Notes: generated by a model not told the origin, from the letters alone. A DNA stretch of 64,000 nucleotides from Enorma phocaeensis (GCF_900186505.1 NZ_LT891968.1:96118-160117); one strand, 5' to 3'. Shown: positions 6,762 through 16,153, counted from the stretch's first letter. Program-made: numbers and translations.

Positions 6762-8780
6762 CTAGTACAGCTTCGCACCTGCGGGGATACGGTCATCGAC
6801 CATGAGGAGGTTCAGGCGCTCCTCGGCATCATCGCCCTCGCCCTCCGCATGAACGGCGCTGATGAGCATGCCACAGGAGTCGACGCCCATCATCTTGCGG
6901 GGCGGGAGGTTCGTGATGGCGATGCACGTCTTGCCAATGAGGTCCTCGGGCTCGTAGTACATGCTGATACCAGAGAGGATGGTGCGGTCGGTACCCGAGC
7001 CGTCGTCGAGCGTGAACTGCAGCAGCTTCTTGCTCTTGGGCACCGCGAAGCAATCCTTAATCTTGACAGCACGGAAGTCGGAACGGCTGAAGGTATCGAA
7101 GTCGACGTCGTCTGCAAAGAGCGGCTCGACCTTTACCTTGGAGAAATCGATCGTCGGGATCTTATTGTGAGCGACCTTGATGATGTCGGCGTCATCAACC
7201 GGCGAAGCGTCGACCTCGGAGACAGTCTCCCCGGCACCCCCCTGCTTGGCGCGACCGGCACTCTTCTCCGGACGCATGTGCGGGAAAAGCAGCACGTCGC
7301 GGATGGAAGCGGAATCGGTGAGCAGCATGACCACACGGTCGATCCCGATGCCGATGCCGCCCGCCGGCGGCATGCCGTACTCCAGCGCGCGCACATAGTC
7401 TTCGTCGTACTCCATAGCCTCGTCGTCGCCGGCGAACTTCTCCTCGACCTGCTTACGGAAGCGCTCCGCCTGATCAACCGGGTCGTTGAGCTCCGAGAAG
7501 GCGTTGGCGTACTCGTACCCTGCGATAACCAGCTCGAAGCGGTGGGTGAGACGCGGGTCGTCCTCGAAGCGCTTGGCGAGCGGGCTCACCTCGACCGGAT
7601 AATCGCAGACGAACGTGGGGTTCACGATGGAATCCTCGCCGCGCTCGTCGTAGATCTCGGCGATGAGCTTGCCCGGACCCCACTCGGGTTTGACCTCGAT
7701 GCCGCACTCGGCAGCGGCGGCGCGGAGCTCCTCGATCGGGGTATCGAGCGAAAGCTCACGGCCCATAACTTCGGAGACGATCTCGGTCATGGGTCGCGAC
7801 GGCCAGGTGCCGGAAAGATCGATGGTCTGCCCCTGATACTCGATCTGCTCACCGTTGCCGATCGCGGCATTAGCGGCCTTGATCACGCCCTCGGCGAGCT
7901 CCTTCATACCCTCCAAGTCGCTGTAAGCGCGGTAGGCCTCCATGGTGGTGAACTCGGGGTTGTGGGTCTGGTCCATGCCCTCGTTGCGGAAGATGCGCCC
8001 GATCTCGTACACGCGCTCGTAGCCGCCCACGAGCAGACGCTTCAAATGCAGCTCGGTGGCGATGCGCAGGTAGTTCTCCTGGTTGAGCGCGTTGAAGTGC
8101 GTGATGAAGGGCTTCGCGGTGGCACCGCCCTGAATGGTCTGCAGAATCGGCGTCTCGACCTCCATGTAGGCGTTGTCCTCCATGTAGCGGCGGAACGCCG
8201 AGATGATCGCAGAGCGCTTGGCGAAGGTCGCGCGCACGTCGTCGTTCATGATGAGGTCCACGTAACGCTGGCGGTAGCGGGTCTCCTTGTCGGAAAGACC
8301 GTGGAACTTCTCGGGCAGGGGGCGCACGCTCTTGGTGAGAAGCGTGAGGCGCTTAGGCGCGATGGAGAGCTGGCCGCGCTTGGTGCGCACGACGAGGCCC
8401 TCGGCCTGAACGATATCGCCGAGATCGAGCTCCTGAAGCAGTGCCCAATCCTCATCGCGCATCTCGTTGATGCGGCAGAACAGCTGGATCTCGCCGCTCG
8501 GATCGCGAACCACCACGAAAGCGATCTTGCCCTGGCCGCGCTTGGCCATGATGCGGCCACCGACGCACACCATGTCCTCGGTATCCTCGCCGGCGGCGAG
8601 CTCGGCATAGCGCGCCTCGATATCGGCAATATGATCGCGCACGTCGGAATGCTCGGGGTACGGGTCATTGCCCGCAGCGATCATAGCCTCGCGCTTCGCC
8701 AAGCGATGCGCGCGCTCGTCGTTCAGCGTTTCGGGTACCGGCTGGGTGCCCTCACGGGTCTCGGTCTCTTGCTGAGGCAT
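6762..8780 (-). CDS. lysS: lysyl-tRNA synthetase, class II, with C-terminal tRNA-binding domain
   Basis: 672 residues against about 500 for ordinary bacterial LysRS. Residues about 25-505 are the complete enzyme: OB-fold anticodon domain (VCVGGRIMAKRGQGK), class II motif 1-3 regions (YRQRYVDL, RIFRNEGMDQTHNPEFTTMEAY, GGIGIGIDRVVMLL). An acidic linker (about 510-550) joins a second domain, about 560-672 (VKIKDCFAVPKSKKLLQFTLDDGS, GKTCIAITNLPPRKMMGVDSCGML), which matches the Trbp111/EMAP-II OB fold more usually appended to MetRS. It charges tRNA-Lys in the cytoplasm. The ATG at 8780 follows AGAAGGAG; a TTG one codon earlier is less likely. greA lies upstream, separated by a terminator. Confidence 0.92.
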   Translation of the reverse strand: MPQQETETREGTQPVPETLNDERAHRLAKREAMIAAGNDPYPEHSDVRDHIADIEARYAELAAGEDTEDMVCVGGRIMAKRGQGKIAFVVVRDPSGEIQLFCRINEMRDEDWALLQELDLGDIVQAEGLVVRTKRGQLSIAPKRLTLLTKSVRPLPEKFHGLSDKETRYRQRYVDLIMNDDVRATFAKRSAIISAFRRYMEDNAYMEVETPILQTIQGGATAKPFITHFNALNQENYLRIATELHLKRLLVGGYERVYEIGRIFRNEGMDQTHNPEFTTMEAYRAYSDLEGMKELAEGVIKAANAAIGNGEQIEYQGQTIDLSGTWPSRPMTEIVSEVMGRELSLDTPIEELRAAAAECGIEVKPEWGPGKLIAEIYDERGEDSIVNPTFVCDYPVEVSPLAKRFEDDPRLTHRFELVIAGYEYANAFSELNDPVDQAERFRKQVEEKFAGDDEAMEYDEDYVRALEYGMPPAGGIGIGIDRVVMLLTDSASIRDVLLFPHMRPEKSAGRAKQGGAGETVSEVDASPVDDADIIKVAHNKIPTIDFSKVKVEPLFADDVDFDTFSRSDFRAVKIKDCFAVPKSKKLLQFTLDDGSGTDRTILSGISMYYEPEDLIGKTCIAITNLPPRKMMGVDSCGMLISAVHAEGEGDDAEERLNLLMVDDRIPAGAKLY

Positions 8781-8814
8781 CAAAGCTCCTTCTCTGGGAG
8801 GCGAATACGTAACG

Positions 8815-8851
8815 AAAAAAGCTCCCTCGGGCCCGGAGGACCCCAGGGAGC
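8815..8851 (-). terminator. rho-independent terminator of greA
   Basis: GCTCCCT / AGGGAGC stem with a GC-rich interior and a run of six T on the minus strand, between greA and lysS. Confidence 0.85.
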
Positions 8852-8882
8852 GAACATAACGCCGATGCGCTCGACCTGGGGC

Positions 8883-9356
8883 CTAGCGCGTGATCTTGGT
8901 GATGGTGTAGACGCGGGACTTACCGGAAGGCGTCACGACCTCGACGGTCTCGCCCTCGCTATGGCCGATGATGGCCTTGCCCACCGGCGACTCGTTGGAG
9001 ATCTTGTGCGCCAGCGAATCGGTCTCGGTCGTACCGACGAGCGTCACCTCGGTGGCGACGCCGTCGCCGTCGACGAGCGTCACGATGCAGCCGATGGAGA
9101 CCGTGCGCACGTGATCGACGGACTCGGCGTCCTTGGCGTTCGCAAGGATCGACTGGATCTCGGTGATGCGGGCGGCGTTTTTAGCCTGCTCTTCCTTGGC
9201 GTCGTCGTACTCGGAGTTCTCCGAGAGGTCGCCGAAGTCGCGCGCGGTCTTGATGCGCTCGACGATCTGCTTCGAGAGCTCGCCCTCGCGCCACTCAAGC
9301 TCCTCGATGAGGTCTTGGCGACCCTTGGCTGTCAGTACGATATCGCTCGTATCCAT
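8883..9356 (-). CDS. greA: transcription elongation factor GreA
   Basis: 157 residues, standard length. The N-terminal coiled coil (RQDLIEELEWREGELSKQIVERIKTARDFGDLSENSEYDDAKEEQ, shown in parts: DFGDLSENSEYDDAK) carries the acidic tip residues that reach the RNA polymerase active site and stimulate cleavage of backtracked RNA; the C-terminal FKBP-like domain ends SPVGKAIIGHSEGETVEV. The ATG at 9356 follows AAGGAG. It is flanked by terminators on both sides and so is probably monocistronic. Confidence 0.95.
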   Translation of the reverse strand: MDTSDIVLTAKGRQDLIEELEWREGELSKQIVERIKTARDFGDLSENSEYDDAKEEQAKNAARITEIQSILANAKDAESVDHVRTVSIGCIVTLVDGDGVATEVTLVGTTETDSLAHKISNESPVGKAIIGHSEGETVEVVTPSGKSRVYTITKITR

Positions 9357-9399
9357 TCAGAAGACTCCTTGCCTTGCGTCTGTTCCAACTAATGTAACC

Positions 9400-9437
9400 A
9401 AAACGACCGGCACCCGCAGGGGAAACCGGCCGTTGCT
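9400..9437 (-). terminator. terminator after tatA
   Basis: ACGGCCGG / CCGGTCGT stem on the minus strand followed by TTTTGG; it separates tatA from greA. Confidence 0.75.
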
Positions 9438-9459
9438 TGCACTCGCGCGGGACCGGGCC

Positions 9460-9726
9460 CTACTCGGAGATGGGACCCTCGCTCTCGGAGTCCTCTTCCT
9501 TCTTCTTCTTGGCCTCGGCAAGCTTCTCCTCGAGCTCGCGGATCTCGCGATCCTCCTCGCTCTCCTCCACGACCTCCTCAGAAGCGGTCTCGTCGCCCTG
9601 CATGCCCTCGCGCAGGTTCTTCACCGTGGAACCAAGCGCCTTGCCCAGCTTGGGGAGCTGCTTGGGCCCGAAGATGACGAGCACGGCGATCAGGATAACT
9701 ACCCATTCAAAACCTTTGGGGATCAT
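9460..9726 (-). CDS. tatA: twin-arginine translocase subunit TatA/TatE
   Basis: 88 residues. One N-terminal membrane helix (GFEWVVILIAVLVIFGP), the conserved FGP hinge, the amphipathic helix KQLPKLGKALGSTVKNLREG, then a highly charged Glu/Lys-rich tail. TatA oligomers form the pore for folded proteins carrying twin-arginine signals. The ATG at 9726 is preceded by GGGAGGAA. No tatC is nearby. A peptide-binding lipoprotein at 40234-41844 carries a likely Tat signal and is a candidate client. Confidence 0.9.
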   Translation of the reverse strand: MIPKGFEWVVILIAVLVIFGPKQLPKLGKALGSTVKNLREGMQGDETASEEVVEESEEDREIRELEEKLAEAKKKKEEDSESEGPISE

Positions 9727-10007
9727 ACGGTTCCTCCCAGATATATGCCAAAACGAGCTCGAACGAGTATACCGCGCCTGCAAGGCGCGAACAACCTCGG
9801 TATATTTTACACACGGCCCAACACATACGCGATATGCGCATGTGAACCGGCATAAACTACAGAAGGTGGCGATGCGATTCGTCATCGGCTCGTAATCACT
9901 CGGTAAAGTTACCATGGGGTCCGTCGGCGCTCGGCCGCCAGACGAACTGAGCCACGAGCGCAAGCGGCGGTATAGGCGGACCCAAGAACAGGAAACGGAG
10001 CATGGCG

Positions 10008-10565
10008 ATGGCACGGGATAGAAAGCGCCTCATAGCAGACGCGTTCATCGATCTCTGCGAGACGATGGGAGTCGAGAAGGCCACCGTCACGGCTCTTATA
10101 GAGCGCTGCGGCATCTCGCGCCAGACGTTCTACTATCATTTCCAGAACATCGGCGATGTGGTCACGTGGACGCTTGGGCAGCTCTTTGGCGAGGTGCTCA
10201 TGAAAGGCCTCGCAATGGACCGCGTCCATGATGCGCTGCGCTACTTCATAGCGGTGGTGACCGAGAACCTCCCCTTTATCGAGCTGCTCCTCTCTTCGCG
10301 CTGGCATAACGAGGTCGAAGCGATCATGGTGCGCGGTGTCCACACCTACCTGGTCGAGCTGGTGCGCGTCCGCTATCCCTCCCTGGGCCTTTCTGTCCCG
10401 GACCTCGATGCCGCGCTCACCCTCTACTCCCACGGCATCGTGGGGCTTCTGCTCGATCGCTGCGCCGATCCCGCCCTCGACCGAGAGCTTCTTGTCGACC
10501 AGATCATCCGCATCATCAGCGACACGCTGCTCAACGTCGAGGTGACGGGCACAACCTCCCTATAG
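10008..10565 (+). CDS. TetR/AcrR-family transcriptional regulator
   Basis: 185 residues. An N-terminal TetR helix-turn-helix (KRLIADAFIDLCETMGVEKATVTALIERCGISRQTFYYHF, in parts: VTALIERCGISRQTFYYHF) is followed by a C-terminal helical domain resembling the DhaS/TetR_C_8 type (FIELLLSSRWHNEVEAIM...LYSHGIVGLL). I prefer the ATG at 10008 over 10002 because GGAG is then 7 bases away. The 3' end overlaps the convergent AEC carrier gene by 6 bp. Whether it controls that carrier is not shown; convergent arrangement offers no shared promoter. Confidence 0.85.
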   Translation: MARDRKRLIADAFIDLCETMGVEKATVTALIERCGISRQTFYYHFQNIGDVVTWTLGQLFGEVLMKGLAMDRVHDALRYFIAVVTENLPFIELLLSSRWHNEVEAIMVRGVHTYLVELVRVRYPSLGLSVPDLDAALTLYSHGIVGLLLDRCADPALDRELLVDQIIRIISDTLLNVEVTGTTSL

Positions 10566-11486
10566 CGCCGCGACCAGGAGCGGGATCGTGGCGATGGACC
10601 CTACCACCGAGAGGAACGTCGTCTGGATCATGGGCTTCATGTCCACACCGTACTGCAGGCAATACAGGGTTCCGTTTGTCGCCACCGGCATGCCCACCCC
10701 AATGACCACCACCGCGACCACGGTCGGATCGATCCCGAGCGCGTGCAGCAGCACGGCCGCGGCGAGGGGAATCGCCAAGAGCCTGCACGCCGCCGCGAGG
10801 TAGGCGCGCGGGTTGCCGAACATGGCGGAAAGGTCGTAACGGGCGAGCGACGAACCGATGATGAGCAAGGCGGCAGGCGTGGTCAGCTGGCCCACGATAT
10901 CCAGAGCGCCGCCCACGATGCCGAGGTCGTTCACCCCGGCAAGCACCAGTACGAGGGTGAACATGCTCGCGATAAGGGTGGGCGACTTGAGGCTTCCCGC
11001 ACATGAGCGCAGATAGCGCCGCCAGCCGCCACGGGCGCTGAACAGCGAGACTCCCACGGAGAACATCAACAGATTAGCAGGGATGCTCACGATGGCGAGC
11101 AGCAGTACCGCCTGGCCGCCGAGCACGGCAGATACCACCGGGAAGCCCATAAAGCTGCAGTTGCCAAAGGCGATCATGTAACGATAGGCCCCCGCCACAT
11201 CGGCCGGGGCGCGCATGGCCGCCGTCGCTGCAAAGCCCACGACGAGCGCAAGCAGGTTGGCGAACGCCGATGCTGCCAGCACGACAGCGATGGTCCGCGC
11301 ATCGGGCAGCTCGTCCACGGAGCCCACGGAGGCGATGATGAGGCAGGGCAGCGCGACCTCGAGCACGATCCTCGAGAGGTTGTGATCGACCTCGTCGTTC
11401 ATGATGCCCGCTTTGTGGACCGCATAGCCGAGCGCAATCGGCAGCGAGAGCATCGCCATCTGCGAAGCGATGTAGAGCACGTCCAT
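10560..11486 (-). CDS. AEC-family (auxin efflux carrier-like) transporter
   Basis: 308-residue membrane protein with about ten helices in two repeats, typical of the AEC/YfdV family of bacterial organic-anion or malate-type permeases. Recognisable stretches are GYAVHKAGIMND, NRxxxE-like DHNLSRIVLEVALPCLI, GNCSFMGFPVV and VGMPVATNGTLYCLQYG. The start at 11486 (MDVLYIASQ) has AAGGAGG about ten bases upstream. It is tail-to-tail with the TetR gene (6-bp overlap). The substrate is unknown. Confidence 0.82.
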   Translation of the reverse strand: MDVLYIASQMAMLSLPIALGYAVHKAGIMNDEVDHNLSRIVLEVALPCLIIASVGSVDELPDARTIAVVLAASAFANLLALVVGFAATAAMRAPADVAGAYRYMIAFGNCSFMGFPVVSAVLGGQAVLLLAIVSIPANLLMFSVGVSLFSARGGWRRYLRSCAGSLKSPTLIASMFTLVLVLAGVNDLGIVGGALDIVGQLTTPAALLIIGSSLARYDLSAMFGNPRAYLAAACRLLAIPLAAAVLLHALGIDPTVVAVVVIGVGMPVATNGTLYCLQYGVDMKPMIQTTFLSVVGSIATIPLLVAAL

Positions 11487-11573
11487 CGGACGGTGCGCCC
11501 TCCTTATCATGCGCCCGTGCAGGCAAGCGACAGGTGATGCCGCCATGGACCCGCGCAGACGCTGCAAAGCGAT

Positions 11574-11602
11574 GGGGCGGCGCCGTGTTCCGGCACCGCC
11601 CC
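11574..11602 (-). terminator. terminator after the YfcC-type carrier gene
   Basis: Twelve-bp GC-rich stem GGGGCGGTGCCG / CGGCGCCGCCCC (one mismatch) on the minus strand 12 bp past the stop. The T tract is poor, so confidence is moderate. Confidence 0.5.
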
Positions 11603-11613
11603 GTGGGAAGCCG

Positions 11614-13095
11614 TTACATCACGAGCATGAGCACCGTGAGGACGACCGCGGTAACCAACGTGAGCGCCACGAAGAACTTAAGCGTGAGCTTGAGGAACGA
11701 GGTGTAGCTGGTATGCGCGAGTTCCAGGCCGGACACGATGACGCCGTTGGTCGGCGTGATCATGGCCACCACGCCGTGGGCGGCGACGTAGATCATGATC
11801 ATGATGTCAGGCGAGAAGCCGAGGTTGTCGGCGAGCGGACCCATGATGGGCATGGAGACGGTCGCCATGCCGGAGCTGGACGGGATGAGGAAGGACAGCA
11901 CGAAGTAGAGCGCGTAGCTCGCCGGCGCGAAGACCACGGCAGACACACCGCGCAGCGCGTCGGCTGCGGCGTTCAGCACGAAGACATCCAGGCCGGTCTC
12001 GGACATGAGCACCGAGATGGCGCGCGCGACGGCGATGACGAGCGCGGTCGAGATCATGGTGGAGCAGCCGTCGATGAAAGTGTTCACGATCTCCTTCTCG
12101 GAGAGGCCGCCCACGATACCGATCACGATGGAGATGACAAAGAACCAGATGCCGCACTCGGTGAAGTACCACTGGCCGAGCGGCAAACCGGTGAGGATCG
12201 CGCTCCACGCGGTGGAGGGATCATCGGCGGTACCGCCGATAGCGAAGAACGTGATGCCGAAGCTCTCCCACGGAATGAACGACACGATCATGACCAGGAA
12301 GGAGAGGGCGAAGAGAGCCAGCACGAACTTCTGCTTACCGGTAAGGACGGCGTTCTTGAGGCTCGATGCCTGCTCGTCCTCGAGCATCTTGGTCTCGTCG
12401 GCATAAGCGGCGTCCATGTTCGCGAGCTCCTCGCTCGTCATGGCCGAGGCAGCGCGATCGGCCTTCACGCGCTTGGCGTAGCGCATCACAAAGGCGATGC
12501 CCATCGCCTCGGAGATGACGAAGAGCAAAAAGCCCACGCCGATGAGCGTTCCCTGGTTGACGGCGATGCCCATGTCGGTGAGCGCCGAGGACGCGATGGC
12601 GATCGAGAACGGGTTCACCGTGGAGCCAAGGGTACCGAGACCGGCGCCGAGCAGCACGATGAGGGCACCGACCATGGAGTCGAAGCCCATGGCGAAGGTC
12701 ACCGAGGCAAGCAAGATGTAGAAGGGGATGGTCTCCTCCATCATGCCGTAGGTTGACCCGCAGATGCCGAAGGCGATCATGAGCACGGGGATGAGCAGCG
12801 TATCGCGGTCACCGAGCGCGCGAACGAGCGTGGCGATACCGGTATCGAGAGCACCGGTCTTGTTGACCATCGCCAGGAAACCGCCGAGCACGATCACGAA
12901 CAGGCAGACGTCGATCGCGTTCTTGAAGCCGCTAAACGGGGCCTGCATGACCTGCGCCAACGTGGCACCGGTGACGTCGGGCGTGAACGCCGCGACGATC
13001 CAGGTGCAGATCGCGACGAAGATCAGGCATCCCAGAAGGATGGTGAACGAGGTCGGCATGCCCCGTTTCTTCTTTTGCTTGGTAGCCTCTGCCAT
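11614..13095 (-). CDS. YfcC-family membrane transporter
   Basis: 493-residue polytopic protein of the YfcC/DcuC-like anaerobic carrier family, whose members are annotated as basic amino acid or C4-dicarboxylate carriers. Conserved pieces include GGFLAMVNKTGALDTGI, CGSTYGMMEETIPFY, STVNPFSIAIASS, the re-entrant-type SFLIPSSSGMATVSMPIMGPL and AMITPTNGVIVSGL. The ATG at 13095 follows GAGGAGGAA. It lies 186 bp downstream of the M20 amidohydrolase on the same strand, so the pair probably imports and hydrolyses one N-acylated amino acid or peptide-like substrate. The substrate is not determinable here. Confidence 0.8.
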   Translation of the reverse strand: MAEATKQKKKRGMPTSFTILLGCLIFVAICTWIVAAFTPDVTGATLAQVMQAPFSGFKNAIDVCLFVIVLGGFLAMVNKTGALDTGIATLVRALGDRDTLLIPVLMIAFGICGSTYGMMEETIPFYILLASVTFAMGFDSMVGALIVLLGAGLGTLGSTVNPFSIAIASSALTDMGIAVNQGTLIGVGFLLFVISEAMGIAFVMRYAKRVKADRAASAMTSEELANMDAAYADETKMLEDEQASSLKNAVLTGKQKFVLALFALSFLVMIVSFIPWESFGITFFAIGGTADDPSTAWSAILTGLPLGQWYFTECGIWFFVISIVIGIVGGLSEKEIVNTFIDGCSTMISTALVIAVARAISVLMSETGLDVFVLNAAADALRGVSAVVFAPASYALYFVLSFLIPSSSGMATVSMPIMGPLADNLGFSPDIMIMIYVAAHGVVAMITPTNGVIVSGLELAHTSYTSFLKLTLKFFVALTLVTAVVLTVLMLVM

Positions 13096-13281
13096 AGGTT
13101 CCTCCTCATGTTTGACAGATGTAAACCACACACGGCGCGCGGACGCGCCGCCTTGCCCGATTGATGGGGCCGCCGGAACGGTCCCAGAAGCCAGCTGGGG
13201 GCGGGCGGAGGCCGTCGGCCACCACGCGCGGCGCCTCCGCCCCACGCACCCCTGGAATATCCGCCGCGGGGGGATCCGGTG

Positions 13282-14478
13282 CTAGCCGGCGCGGCGCTCG
13301 AGGAACTCGATGGCGCTGTTCGCGAGGAGCGCGGTGCCCTTCCAGAACACGGACTCGTCAAAGTCCACGTTAGGATGGTGCATTCCGCAGCCCTCATGGC
13401 CGGGCAGCGTGCCCGTGCCTAGAATGAAGTAGGTCGTAGGCGCCACCTGCGAAAGGATGGCAAGGTCGTCGGTACCGGAGAACGGAGCCTCGAGCTCGCG
13501 GACCGGCTCGTCGAACAGCTCGTCGGCATAGCCCACGAGCTCACTGGTGAGCTCGGGATCGTTGTAGGTGTTGGGAACACCGCGCAAGAACGCTACCTCG
13601 GCCTCGCCGCCGAAAGCCTCCGCGATACCGTGCACCATGCGCGCCGCATGCTCCTTGAAGCCCTGACGCACATCGGCATCCTGCGTGCGCAGGGTGCCGA
13701 GCATGTGCGCGTCCTCGGGAATGACGTTCGCGGCACGGCCGCTCTCGATCTTGCCGAACGTGGCGACGACGGTCTGAGTGGGGTCGACCTCGCGCGAGAT
13801 CAGATTTTGGAAGCCCTGGTAGATATGGCAAGCGATATTGATGGGGTCGATACCCTGATGGGGCGTGGAGCCGTGGGCACCGCATCCCTTGATCTTGACC
13901 TCGATGTCGTCGATGGACGAGAAGATGGTCCCCGGACGGGTGTAGATCTCGCCGGCACCGAACTCGAGCGCCTGCACATGCAAGGCGGTCACTGCGTCGA
14001 CGTGCGGATTCTCGAGCACGCCCGCCGCGAGCACGGCGTCGCCGCCGCAGATGTCAACCGGGGCGCAACCCTCCTCGTCGGGCTGGAACAAGAGCTTCAC
14101 GCATCCCTTCAGCTCAGCCTCATGGGCCTTGAGGACCGCGGCGGCTCCCAACAGCATGGCGGTATGCGTGTCGTGGCCGCACGCGTGCATGTTCCCGTTC
14201 GTAGACGCGAACGGCAACCCGGTGATCTCGTCTACCGGCAGGGCATCCATATCGGCACGCAGCATCACGCACGGGCCAGCCGCCGGGTCGCCGATCTGCG
14301 TGAGCAGGCCGCCCTCGCAGGGCACCGTCACCTCATAGCCCATCTCCTCGAGGCGGCCGCGCACGTAGGCGCACGTCTCGGTAAGGTCGAATCCAAGTTC
14401 CGGGTGCTGGTGCAGCCACCTGCGGTCGGCCACGATCTGCTCCTGCAGCGCACGTGCCTCTTCGACAACCTGCTTCAT
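13282..14478 (-). CDS. M20-family amidohydrolase (hippurate/N-acyl-amino acid hydrolase type)
   Basis: 398 residues, usual for the M20D aminoacylase/carboxypeptidase group. The binuclear metal motifs are visible: RADMDALPV, HACGHDTHTAMLLGAA, FQPDEEG (catalytic Glu) and the C-terminal GMHHPNVDFDES. A central dimerisation/lid domain contains CGAHGSTPHQGIDPI. It releases an amino acid from an acylated or aminobenzoyl conjugate in the cytoplasm. The ATG at 14478 follows ATAGGAG. It is first in a unit with the YfcC-type carrier and is divergent from the membrane LuxR regulator 189 bp away, which is the natural candidate for its control. Confidence 0.88.
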   Translation of the reverse strand: MKQVVEEARALQEQIVADRRWLHQHPELGFDLTETCAYVRGRLEEMGYEVTVPCEGGLLTQIGDPAAGPCVMLRADMDALPVDEITGLPFASTNGNMHACGHDTHTAMLLGAAAVLKAHEAELKGCVKLLFQPDEEGCAPVDICGGDAVLAAGVLENPHVDAVTALHVQALEFGAGEIYTRPGTIFSSIDDIEVKIKGCGAHGSTPHQGIDPINIACHIYQGFQNLISREVDPTQTVVATFGKIESGRAANVIPEDAHMLGTLRTQDADVRQGFKEHAARMVHGIAEAFGGEAEVAFLRGVPNTYNDPELTSELVGYADELFDEPVRELEAPFSGTDDLAILSQVAPTTYFILGTGTLPGHEGCGMHHPNVDFDESVFWKGTALLANSAIEFLERRAG

Positions 14479-14667
14479 GCCTACTCCTATCATCGATCCG
14501 CCTGCTTGACGTGGCGGGCTTTACCATGGAACGATAGTATGCGTCGCACCGCCGGCAGCGCGGCGGCACCGGAAAAGTCGCCCGATTTCACCCGGCGCAC
14601 GCGATGGCAAACGGTTCGATCCGGCCCGTAAACGGTACTCACCCCTTTGGGGTGATGGGAGGATGAG

Positions 14668-16101
14668 ATGACGAACGAGCAGGTACAACGCGTAGTACCC
14701 TTGTCTTCTGCGGTGGCTCAGGTCGCACTCGTCTCGCTCATCATGCTCATGCACAACAGCGTGATGCTGCCCGCCGTACCCACCTTCGACGTCAACGTGA
14801 GCGTCTTCGTCTCGGGTTTGCTCTACGTTCCCATCGCCGTCATCGCCCACCATCGGCCGCGCCTGCTCTCGCTCGCCTTCTGCTCCAGCACCGCCCTCTT
14901 CTGCAGCTTTCTGGGGGCCCTGCTATGGGACGTCGTGCTGACCCGCCCCTATGACGCGACCCTCTTCCTCATCGCCGACACCCTCCTCAACGCTGGTCGC
15001 GCCTGGGGGACGCTGCTCGCCGCGCTCGCGCTCTCGCGCATCCCCTCCGGCGAGCGCTCCATGATCGGTGCCCTCGCGGGCATAGCCTGCTCCTACGCGC
15101 TCTGGCCGCTGCTCGAGGCCTCCGCAGCCGCGGCGCCCGTCATCTTCGCATCCCTCTTCCTCGGCCTGCTCATCGTCATCGGAAGCCTGCAGCAGCGCGA
15201 TCTGTTCGCTCTCATCAACACCACGGAAAGCCCCCGTGAGCTCGCCTCGACCAACCCGTATTCGTTCGTTCCCCTCTCCAGCAAGCTGTTCGTTTGCATC
15301 GCTTTGTTCGAGACCACCTTCGGCTACGCCACGTCGGTGCGCTTCGGCTCCATCGCAAGCTGGCAGTACGCGCTCATCGCCATCATCTTCGGCACATTGA
15401 TCGCGCTCTGGAGCCGGGCGCGGCGCCACGTGTTCGACGAGGACGCCGCCTTCCGCCTGAGCACGCTCGTCGTAGTCACGGGGTTCCTGCTCACGCCCGC
15501 GACATCCATCTCGCAGGACATCACCTCGACCGTCATAGAATGCGGCTCGCAGTGCTTCTACGCCCTCATGTTCTCGATTCTGGCGAGCGTCGCGCGACGC
15601 AACCCCGCAGGCGCACTCGCAACCATACCCTTGGGTTTCGCGGTATCCTCGTGCTGCTCGGTCGTGGGGTTCAGCATCGCGCAGGCGGGCATCGACATGC
15701 AAGCAGCAGGCGTACCCGATGCCCTGCTCATCCTTAGCGCGGCGATGGCGCTCGCGCTGTTCTGCTTCGTGTGGATCGGGCTCGGCGATTTCAGGTTCGT
15801 GAAGTTCTTCGGCGAGATCGTCCCGGCAGAAGCACCTGAGCGCCCATCCGAGCAGGCCAAGCCTGATACCCCTGATTTCGACGCCACTATAGACACCCTC
15901 GCCGACACCCACGGCCTCACCGCCCGCGAACGCGAGATCGCCGGTCTGCTCGCACGCGGGCACAGCGGGAGGTCCATCGAGGAGCGACTCATCATCTCCA
16001 ATAACACCGTCAAAACGCACACGCGCCATATCTACAAGAAGCTCAACGTGCACAGCCAGCAGGAGCTTATCGACCTCGTAGAGCACCTCGTGAAGGGCTG
16101 A
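14668..16101 (+). CDS. LuxR-family regulator with N-terminal multi-span membrane domain
   Basis: 477 residues. Residues about 1-380 are strongly hydrophobic and look like ten to twelve membrane helices. Residues about 408-477 form a LuxR/FixJ helix-turn-helix (GLTAREREIAGLLARGHSGRSIEERLIISNNTVKTHTRHIYKKLNVHS, in parts: LTAREREIAGLLARGHS, NNTVKTHTRHIYKKL). This membrane-anchored one-component design is common in Coriobacteriia, where many such genes sit beside transporters and oxidoreductases. Divergent orientation to the amidohydrolase/YfcC pair suggests it senses their substrate. The ATG follows GGGAGGATGAG. Confidence 0.85.
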   Translation: MTNEQVQRVVPLSSAVAQVALVSLIMLMHNSVMLPAVPTFDVNVSVFVSGLLYVPIAVIAHHRPRLLSLAFCSSTALFCSFLGALLWDVVLTRPYDATLFLIADTLLNAGRAWGTLLAALALSRIPSGERSMIGALAGIACSYALWPLLEASAAAAPVIFASLFLGLLIVIGSLQQRDLFALINTTESPRELASTNPYSFVPLSSKLFVCIALFETTFGYATSVRFGSIASWQYALIAIIFGTLIALWSRARRHVFDEDAAFRLSTLVVVTGFLLTPATSISQDITSTVIECGSQCFYALMFSILASVARRNPAGALATIPLGFAVSSCCSVVGFSIAQAGIDMQAAGVPDALLILSAAMALALFCFVWIGLGDFRFVKFFGEIVPAEAPERPSEQAKPDTPDFDATIDTLADTHGLTAREREIAGLLARGHSGRSIEERLIISNNTVKTHTRHIYKKLNVHSQQELIDLVEHLVKG

Positions 16102-16153
16102 TTGCCCCCGGGCATATCGCAGTCTAAAAGTAGAAGAGGTCCTCGAACTTTTC

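Noticed and set aside
6750..9392. Very long open frame (880 codons) on the plus strand
   Set aside because: It lies exactly antisense to lysS and greA, whose families are certain; GC-rich codon bias produces such mirror frames.
13196..13241. GC-rich hairpin between the amidohydrolase and YfcC genes as a terminator
   Set aside because: Stem GGGCGGAG/CTCCGCCC is strong but has no T tract on either strand, and the two genes are likely cotranscribed.
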